A stretch of DNA of 35,344 bases from CAZCPB01 sp964500365 (GTDB taxonomy: Bacteria > Planctomycetota > Phycisphaerae > Phycisphaerales > UBA1924): assembly GCA_964500365.1 (NCBI GenBank), contig CAZCPB010000009.1:1-35344 (forward strand). The letters run 5' to 3'. The notes under the pieces are model-generated. The model was not told where the DNA came from. It was given only the letters and a program-made list of their open reading frames with translations, and searched no databases. Position numbers and translations under genes: made by a program. Below are positions 30,482 to 35,344 of this stretch, one piece after another; positions within the stretch are counted from its first letter, which is position 1; every line of letters begins with the position of its first letter.

Positions 30482-31276
30482 ATGAGACTCGTTTGCGCGA
30501 TAGCGCCTGCGCTCGCAGCGCTCGTTGCTGGCCCGGCCCTGGCAAGCATCAATTCGATCTCCCGCGGCGATGCCATGGTGGGCACGCACGTTGGCAACCT
30601 CATCACCAACGGGAGCTTTGAGACCGGCAACCCCGGCACCAACCTCGGCTGGACGCCGGGCAGCCACCTCGGCGGGTACCCGGGCTCCGAGGTCGGTTCG
30701 ATCCCGGGCTGGACGTCGTCGTGGCCAGACGGCGCGTACGGGTGGTGGGGACCGCTGGGATTCGCGACCGCCCCGATCCCGGACGGCCTGAACGCCGTCT
30801 ACTTTGGCAATTCGTTCAACACCGCCGGCGCGTCCGCCACCATCGGCTCCAACGGCGTCATTAGCTTCAGCGGCACGCCGACCTTCGCCGGCCGACCCGC
30901 GCCCGTGACGCTCGCGCAGACCGTCACCGGCCTGAGCACGTCGTCGAGCTACGTGCTCGACTTCTGGGTGAGCGGCGAAGCCGGCTTTACCGGCGACGGT
31001 CTCTTCGGCCTGGATATCTCGGGCGAGGGCACGACCTACCTGCACCTTCCCACCCCGGCCAACAGCATGGGCGGGTCGGAGCGCTACTACGTCCACTTCA
31101 CGCCCACGTCCTCGACGATCACCATCAAGTTCCTCAACTGGGGCCACATCACCGACATCGGCGGCACGGGCACCGAACTCGTGCTCGACGATGTGATCCT
31201 CAACGTCCCCGCGCCCGCATCGCTCGGCCTGCTCGGCGTTTTCGGCCTCGCCGCCGCCCGCCGCCGGCGCGATTGA
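30482..31276 (+). CDS. PEP-CTERM-type exported protein
   Basis: A 264-residue protein with a signal peptide (MRLVCAIAPALAALVAGPALA-S). A beta-rich domain begins NLITNGSFETGNPG and is reminiscent of DUF642/carbohydrate-binding jelly-roll domains. The C-terminal sorting signal is VPAPASLGLLGVFGLAAARRRRD: a P-x-P-like motif, a hydrophobic helix and an Arg cluster. Such tails are recognised by exosortases in bacteria that make exopolysaccharide, which remove the tail and anchor or release the protein. GAGGAG lies eight to nine bases before the ATG. It is transcribed alone and is followed by a clear intrinsic terminator. Confidence 0.88.
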   Translation: MRLVCAIAPALAALVAGPALASINSISRGDAMVGTHVGNLITNGSFETGNPGTNLGWTPGSHLGGYPGSEVGSIPGWTSSWPDGAYGWWGPLGFATAPIPDGLNAVYFGNSFNTAGASATIGSNGVISFSGTPTFAGRPAPVTLAQTVTGLSTSSSYVLDFWVSGEAGFTGDGLFGLDISGEGTTYLHLPTPANSMGGSERYYVHFTPTSSTITIKFLNWGHITDIGGTGTELVLDDVILNVPAPASLGLLGVFGLAAARRRRD

Positions 31277-31310
31277 TCGGCTTCGGATCGCCCGTTCGGC
31301 ACCAAGCACA

Positions 31311-31338
31311 AGCCCGGGACGGTTGTCCCGGGCTTTTT
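31311..31338 (+). terminator. Rho-independent terminator after the PEP-CTERM gene
   Basis: A perfect 10-bp stem AGCCCGGGAC / GTCCCGGGCT with a GGTT loop is followed by a T-run, 34 bases after the stop codon. It lies between convergent genes and, read from the other side, could also serve the minus-strand gene that ends at 31392 (the stem's first base gives a short A/T side only). Confidence 0.92.
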
Positions 31339-31391
31339 CATGCGCTCGCCAAGAGAGGTGCGCGGTCCGGTGACGGCCGCGGGCGTGTCGC

Positions 31392-31886
31392 CTACTTCGC
31401 CCGCAGCCGCATCGCGTAGTCGTACACATCTCGCGGCGTGACAAGCGAGCCCTGCCGCCACTCGACGAGCCGGTCCGCCCCGCCCGCGCGCAGAAGCTTC
31501 ACCACGAGAGTCGCGCAGCTTGTCGCCGAGGTCTTCGCCACCCCCGGCGCGAGCTGGTACCCGATCGTCGGCCCGTGCACCGCCGGGTCGGCCATGTACG
31601 TCGCCATCCCCACCCACGCGGCACGGATCGAGGCGCCATCGAGCCCGTGGATGACCACGCGCGTGCTGGGCGTCCCACCGGCGAGCGTTTCGTCGTTCTC
31701 ATAGCTGGGGCGCGGGCACGGTCCGACCGCCCCCGCGATTGATCCCATGGCCTGGCCCGCCTCGGGCGCCCAGCTCGCGTACACCCCGGCCGAGCGAACC
31801 TCCAGGGCCACGTGCCCGGTGAGGCTCTTCGCCGCGGCAAAGGGGCGGGGAGACCAGTAGTGCACAGTGACGGGCTGGTTGCGCAT
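31392..31886 (-). CDS. Uncharacterised protein, possible permuted papain-fold (NlpC/P60- or LRAT-like)
   Basis: A 164-residue protein without signal peptide or membrane helix. The early segment TGHVALEV...VYASWAP puts a His (H25) at the start of a beta-strand, and the late segment TSATSCATLVVKLLRAGG puts a Cys (C124) at the start of a helix. A His-before-Cys order with GH(V/A)-x-L and (S/N)C-x-x-(L/V)(V/L) is the pattern of circularly permuted papain-like domains, where such enzymes cleave or transfer acyl/amide bonds. The assignment is from pattern only. The start is excellent, with GGGAGGTGATC, close to the full anti-16S complement, just upstream. It is convergent with the PEP-CTERM gene and divergent from the phosphatase gene. 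Confidence 0.7.
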   Translation of the reverse strand: MRNQPVTVHYWSPRPFAAAKSLTGHVALEVRSAGVYASWAPEAGQAMGSIAGAVGPCPRPSYENDETLAGGTPSTRVVIHGLDGASIRAAWVGMATYMADPAVHGPTIGYQLAPGVAKTSATSCATLVVKLLRAGGADRLVEWRQGSLVTPRDVYDYAMRLRAK

Positions 31887-32015
31887 GGGCGATCACCTCC
31901 CGAGGGAGAGAGACTACCCGAGGAAGCGCGTGCGTGGAACCTGCTAGGCGGTGAGAGTCTCGCCCCCCTGCTATCGTTCCCCCAACGGAGGGCCGGCGTC
32001 CTCGCGCCGCGAACG

Positions 32016-33809
32016 ATGGCTACCACCTCGATCTCACGCACCCTGCGCTTCGAGCCTGTCGCCGGGCCCCCGGCCGACCCGTTCACCGTCGCCGCGGACA
32101 AACCGCACGTCGTCGGCCGCCAGTCCACCTGCGAGGTCGTCCTGGCTGACACCGCCGTCTCGCGCCGGCACGCCCAGCTGGTCTGCAAGGGCGGGTCGTG
32201 GCTTCTCTCCGACCTCGAATCGCGCCACGGCACGTACCTGAACGGGATCCGTCTGGCCCCCGGCGACGCCTCGCCCATCTTCGACGGCGACCAGGTGCGT
32301 ATCGGGCCGTTCACCTTCCGCGTCGGCGGGCCCACCGGCGGGGCACGCCTGCTCACGACCCACGATGATGCCGCGAGCACCATCAACCGCGTCCACCGCA
32401 TACCGGCCCACGAGCTCTCGCTCCGCGCGCAGCACCGGCTCGACCTGCTCATCGACTGCGCGGCCTCGATCACCAGCGCCACCAGCGAGCAGCAGCTCGC
32501 CGAGGCCGTGCTCGACGCCCTGGTCGCCGGCACCGGCTTCAGCCGCGCGTTCTTCATCCGCCAGCACGGGATCGCCGGTGGCAACTCGATCGGGCAGATC
32601 GAAGTCATCGCCGCCCGCGACCCCCTCGCCGGGACCAAGCCCGGCATCCAGAACCTCACCAAGAGCCGCGACCCCGCCTTCACGCCGATGCGCGGCAGCG
32701 ACCTGCCGACCTTCAGCCGCTCCCTGATCCAGGCCGCGATGGAAGGTCAGCTCGCCCGGCTCGACGGGCAGGATTCGACGCCCCAGGACTACGGCCAGAG
32801 CATCGTCCAGCTCGGGATCCAGGCCGCGATCTGCGCGCCCGTGATGCTCGACGCGATGCCCGCGGCGTACCTCTACCTCGACGCCCGCCGGCCCGACCCC
32901 GGACAGGGACGCGCGACCGTCGTGCAGGGCCAGGTCCAGCCGGACGCGGCGGGCTTCTGCCAGGCGGTCGCGCGCATCTGCGGCCTGGCGCTCTCGAACC
33001 TCAAGCGGCTCGAACTGGCCACCCGCCAGCGCCGGCTCGAGGGCGACCTCGAGGCCGCCCGCGAGGCGCAGGTCACGATGATGCCCCGCGAGAGCGCCGC
33101 GTTCGAGCAGGTGCACTACGTCTTCCGCTCCCGCCCCGGCCGCTACGTCGCCGGCGACCTCTTCGACATCTTCACGACCCGCGACGGCAAGGTCGCGATG
33201 TTCCTGGGCGATGTCGAGGGCAAGGGCATGGGCGCAGGCGTGCTCATGGCCACCGCGCAGGCGCACCTGAACGCGTCGCTGCGCCGCGAGGCCGACCCGG
33301 CGGCGGCGGTGAACGATCTGAACCGCCACATCGCCGGGCGCGAGGGGGAGTCGCGCTTCATCTCGCTGTGGGTGGGCATCATCGACCCGCAGACCCGGCG
33401 ACTGCGGTTCGTGGACGCGGGGCACGGGTACTGGCTGCTCAAGCACCCCGGCTGCCCGGCCTGCCGCGTGGACACGCCGGGTGGGCTGCTCGTGGGCGTG
33501 GACCCCGACGGCGCGTACCAGTCCGAGGAACTTCCGATCGAGCAAGGCTCGCGTGTCATCGTCTACAGCGACGGGCTGGTCGAGCAGCCGTCGCCGCAGG
33601 GCGAGCAGTTCGGGGCCCAGCGCGTGCTCGACGCGCTGGCCGCGTCCGAGGCTCCCGCGAGCGACGTCGATTCGCTCTTCACCGCGCTGCTGAACTTCGC
33701 GAGCCCGACGCCGCTGGTGAGCGGCTCGCAGCCGGCGACGGCCCCGCGCCACGACCAGGTCGCGCTCTCCGACGACGTCACCGTCGCGTCCGTCGAGTTC
33801 AAGGGCTGA
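32016..33809 (+). CDS. FHA-GAF-SpoIIE (PP2C-type) protein phosphatase
   Basis: A 597-residue soluble signalling protein with three modules. The forkhead-associated domain (about 12-105) has VVGRQSTCEVVLADTAVSRRH and SRHGTYLNG, including the phospho-Thr-binding Arg, Ser, His and Asn positions. A GAF-like sensor spans about 140-330, with a helical linker (RQRRLEGDLEAAREAQVTMM) of the RsbU/SpoIIE type. The PP2C domain follows to the C-terminus, with metal-binding Asp in GDLFDIF, GDVEGKGMGAG and DAGHGYW, and at YSDGLVEQ and DDVTVASVEF. It probably dephosphorylates an anti-sigma antagonist after docking on phosphothreonine. The kinases in this window are candidate upstream partners, but not neighbours. 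It converges on nusG with a 7-bp gap. Confidence 0.92.
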   Translation: MATTSISRTLRFEPVAGPPADPFTVAADKPHVVGRQSTCEVVLADTAVSRRHAQLVCKGGSWLLSDLESRHGTYLNGIRLAPGDASPIFDGDQVRIGPFTFRVGGPTGGARLLTTHDDAASTINRVHRIPAHELSLRAQHRLDLLIDCAASITSATSEQQLAEAVLDALVAGTGFSRAFFIRQHGIAGGNSIGQIEVIAARDPLAGTKPGIQNLTKSRDPAFTPMRGSDLPTFSRSLIQAAMEGQLARLDGQDSTPQDYGQSIVQLGIQAAICAPVMLDAMPAAYLYLDARRPDPGQGRATVVQGQVQPDAAGFCQAVARICGLALSNLKRLELATRQRRLEGDLEAAREAQVTMMPRESAAFEQVHYVFRSRPGRYVAGDLFDIFTTRDGKVAMFLGDVEGKGMGAGVLMATAQAHLNASLRREADPAAAVNDLNRHIAGREGESRFISLWVGIIDPQTRRLRFVDAGHGYWLLKHPGCPACRVDTPGGLLVGVDPDGAYQSEELPIEQGSRVIVYSDGLVEQPSPQGEQFGAQRVLDALAASEAPASDVDSLFTALLNFASPTPLVSGSQPATAPRHDQVALSDDVTVASVEFKG

Positions 33810-33816
33810 CGCGGCC

Positions 33817-34467
33817 TCAGGCCCGGTCGGCCTTGGCGATCTGCCACTCTTCGAGCTCGATCGGCGCCTGGCGCCCGAAGATCGTGACCAGGACGCGGAC
33901 CAGGCCCTTGTCGGGGAGCAGCTCGTCCACGGTGCCCTCGTAGCCCTGGAACGGGCCTTCCTTGATCGTGACGTGCTCGCCCTTCTCGTAGACCATCCGC
34001 ACGTTGGGCTGGTCCTCGGGCTTGCGGCTGTCCACGAGCATCTTCTCGATCTCGTGCGCCTTGAGGGGGGTGGGGCGGCCCGCGGTGCCGACGAAATCGC
34101 CCACGCCGGTGGTCTCCTTGATGAGGAAGAAGACGTCCTGCGGGATCCGCCCGTCGGGCTCGAGCTTCATCTCGACGAAGACGTAGCCCGGGTAGAGCTT
34201 GGTCTCGGTGATGCGCTGCTTGCCCCCCTTGACGGTCTTGGTCTTCTCCGTGGGGACGAGGATGCGCCCGACCAGGTGGGTCATGTTCTCGATCTGGACC
34301 TTGCGCAGCAGCGTCTCCCGGACGCTCGACTCCTTGTTGGAAGCGACGCGGAGCACGAACCAGTTCATGCCCTCCTGCACGAGGACCTCGCCCGCCCCGA
34401 CCACGTCGGTGCGCTCGTTGGGGCGGCCGTCCATCGGGGCGTGCGCGGCGTGCGGTGCGTTGCTCAT
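33817..34467 (-). CDS. nusG: Transcription termination/antitermination protein NusG
   Basis: A 216-residue protein that binds RNA polymerase and links it to Rho or ribosomes. The NGN domain begins at NWFVLRVASNKE (35-46) and contains LYPGYVFVEM (91-100). The KOW domain has GEHVTIKEGPFQGYEGTVDEL (about 163-183) and ends VTIFGRQAPIELEEWQI. The first 33 residues are an extra, polar N-terminal leader; the next in-frame Met is M34 immediately before NWFVL. I kept the ATG giving MSNAPHAAH because GAGGA lies seven bases upstream. secE is 107 bp upstream. No ribosomal protein gene follows, since a convergent phosphatase gene ends 7 bp away. Confidence 0.95.
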   Translation of the reverse strand: MSNAPHAAHAPMDGRPNERTDVVGAGEVLVQEGMNWFVLRVASNKESSVRETLLRKVQIENMTHLVGRILVPTEKTKTVKGGKQRITETKLYPGYVFVEMKLEPDGRIPQDVFFLIKETTGVGDFVGTAGRPTPLKAHEIEKMLVDSRKPEDQPNVRMVYEKGEHVTIKEGPFQGYEGTVDELLPDKGLVRVLVTIFGRQAPIELEEWQIAKADRA

Positions 34468-34574
34468 GGGCGGGTCCTCGCGAGGGGCGTGGGGCGATTC
34501 GGGCCGCGGCGGCGCCGCCGGCGCGGGCTGCGATGGTCGGACAGGGTCGGGCGAACGGGCCGGCGCCGGCGTGG
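34468..34574 (-). promoter_or_regulatory. secE-nusG spacer with two perfect GC palindromes
   Basis: The 107-nt spacer contains CGGCGGCGCCGCCG (34507-34520) and GCCGGCGCCGGC (34559-34570), both fully self-complementary, plus the nusG ribosome site. They may form RNA hairpins between the two cistrons. There is no T-run, so a processing or attenuation role is only a possibility. Confidence 0.35.
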
Positions 34575-35270
34575 TCAGTCCACGACCAGCAGCCGGATCG
34601 CCTTGAAGGCTTCGGAGAAGGCGTAGTCGATGAGGAAGAGCGAGAGCGCGACCAGCAGCGTCGCGCCGATCACGACGTAGGTCGAACCGAGGATCTCGCG
34701 GCGCGTGGACCAGTTCACCTTCCGCATCTCGGCGTCGGTCGCGATCAGGAACTCGACCGCGCCGCGGCTGCGGCCCACGAACCAGTACGCGCACCAGGCG
34801 CCCGCGACCACGAGCACCGCCGCGGCGGCGATCTGCACGTACAGGATCTCGAAGGCCGGGACGGCCCGGACGCTCGACACGAGCGCCGACGCCCCGCCGA
34901 TGCGGACCGACTGGTTCTCCACGTCCAGCACGCTCGCGTTCCCGGGCAGCGGCGGGTTGGTGATGCGCACGACCGCGTCGGCGCCGCCGGTCGAGACGCG
35001 CTCGACGACCTGCGCCGTGCCGATCTGCACCGGCACGCCGTCGGCCGTGCCCTTGGCCGTCAGGAGCGTGACCTCCTGCCCCGGCGGGGTCTCGCCCGCG
35101 AAACCCGTGAGCACCAGGTCCCACGACTTGGCGGGCACGTAGACGCCCAGCGCATCGATGCTCGCGAAGGCCCACGCCGCCGACGTGAGGGTGATGATCA
35201 GGATCATCGCGAGCGTCATCACCCTGATCCAGTACCCCTCGCCGGGCTTGTAGATCAGGCCGTGCTGCAC
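34575..35270 (-). CDS. secE: Preprotein translocase subunit SecE, long three-helix form
   Basis: A 231-residue protein. The conserved SecE part is C-terminal: AVEFLIATDAEMRKVNWSTR (171-190), the amphipathic cytosolic helix, followed by the membrane helix at about 197-216 that clamps SecY. Bacterial SecE usually has 60-130 residues. Here an N-terminal membrane helix (about 16-38), about 100 residues of beta-rich soluble sequence (VTLLTAKGTADGVPVQIGTA) and a second helix (143-167) precede the core. By topology that soluble part should face the periplasm. It lies between tRNA-Trp (17 bp upstream) and nusG, the classic order, which supports the identification. The start is the ATG giving MQHGLIYKP. 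Confidence 0.88.
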   Translation of the reverse strand: MQHGLIYKPGEGYWIRVMTLAMILIITLTSAAWAFASIDALGVYVPAKSWDLVLTGFAGETPPGQEVTLLTAKGTADGVPVQIGTAQVVERVSTGGADAVVRITNPPLPGNASVLDVENQSVRIGGASALVSSVRAVPAFEILYVQIAAAAVLVVAGAWCAYWFVGRSRGAVEFLIATDAEMRKVNWSTRREILGSTYVVIGATLLVALSLFLIDYAFSEAFKAIRLLVVD

Positions 35271-35287
35271 GCGATCGCCTCCGGAAT

Positions 35288-35344
35288 CACGCCGGGAGGG
35301 ACTTGAACCCGCAACCTGCGGATTTGGAATCCGCTGCTCTACCA
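35288..35344 (-). tRNA. tRNA-Trp (CCA), partial at the window edge
   Basis: On the minus strand, the anticodon arm GCGGA-TTCCAAA-TCCGC gives anticodon CCA, followed by the T-arm GCGGG-TTCAAGT-CCCTC (one C-T mismatch) and the acceptor half CCGGCGT with a G discriminator. The D-arm is cut just past TGGTAGAGC by the window end. No CCA is encoded. tRNA-Trp directly upstream of secE-nusG is a widespread bacterial arrangement. Confidence 0.93.

Overview
The window is very GC-rich chromosomal DNA, most consistent with a planctomycete of the class Phycisphaerae. Pointers are: a secreted protein ending in paired EF-hand (dockerin-like) repeats with a terminal Ala-Gly-Cys; a PEP-CTERM-type exported protein; an ECF sigma factor paired with a transmembrane Ser/Thr kinase; a second kinase carrying leucine-rich repeats; Cys-x2-Cys zinc-ribbon membrane proteins; and an adenylosuccinate lyase of the type found in animals and some bacteria. 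No database search was possible, so the taxonomy is an inference.

Layout. 27-101 holds a degenerate tRNA-like sequence followed by about 470 bases without a convincing gene. 570-2113 has a HAD phosphatase and a stand-alone diiron metallo-beta-lactamase-fold protein, divergently transcribed. From 11703 down to 2139 seven genes run on the minus strand: a small membrane protein, rnpA, yidD, a 1483-residue AsmA-like protein, a fused two-domain ABC permease, a 79-residue protein of unknown function, and purB. The plus-strand bamA (11947-14547) diverges from this run. 14601-20938 is again minus strand: an Ala-rich membrane protein, a zinc-ribbon membrane protein, a dockerin-like secreted protein, then a Ser/Thr kinase immediately downstream of its ECF sigma gene. 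21037-26983 is an accessory-looking block. A complete transketolase gene is followed by an LRR-kinase gene and a lipoprotein gene. The block then ends in a second, frameshifted copy of the transketolase 3' end. 27358-33809 reads mostly on the plus strand: dnaN, a class-C-like serine hydrolase behind a perfect operator-like palindrome, a PEP-CTERM protein with a clear terminator, a minus-strand papain-fold candidate, and an FHA-GAF-PP2C phosphatase. The window closes with tRNA-Trp, secE and nusG on the minus strand.

Themes. Envelope biogenesis: BamA, AsmA-like, YidD, SecE and several exported proteins. Phospho-signalling: ECF sigma plus kinase, LRR kinase, FHA/SpoIIE phosphatase. Housekeeping: purB, tkt, dnaN, rnpA, nusG.

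Most unusual observations. (1) Two short GC-rich palindromic elements sit inside open reading frames, in purB and in the LRR-kinase gene, without breaking the frame. Both show terminal inverted repeats enclosing two internal hairpins, as if they are a class of elements that insert peptides into proteins. (2) purB also contains a central tract of lower GC content and an extra stretch of about 65-70 residues. (3) The LRR-kinase/lipoprotein module is bracketed by about 300-bp direct repeats of the tkt 3' end, as expected from integration or segmental duplication at tkt. (4) SecE is far longer than usual, with three membrane segments and a non-membrane insert of about 100 residues.
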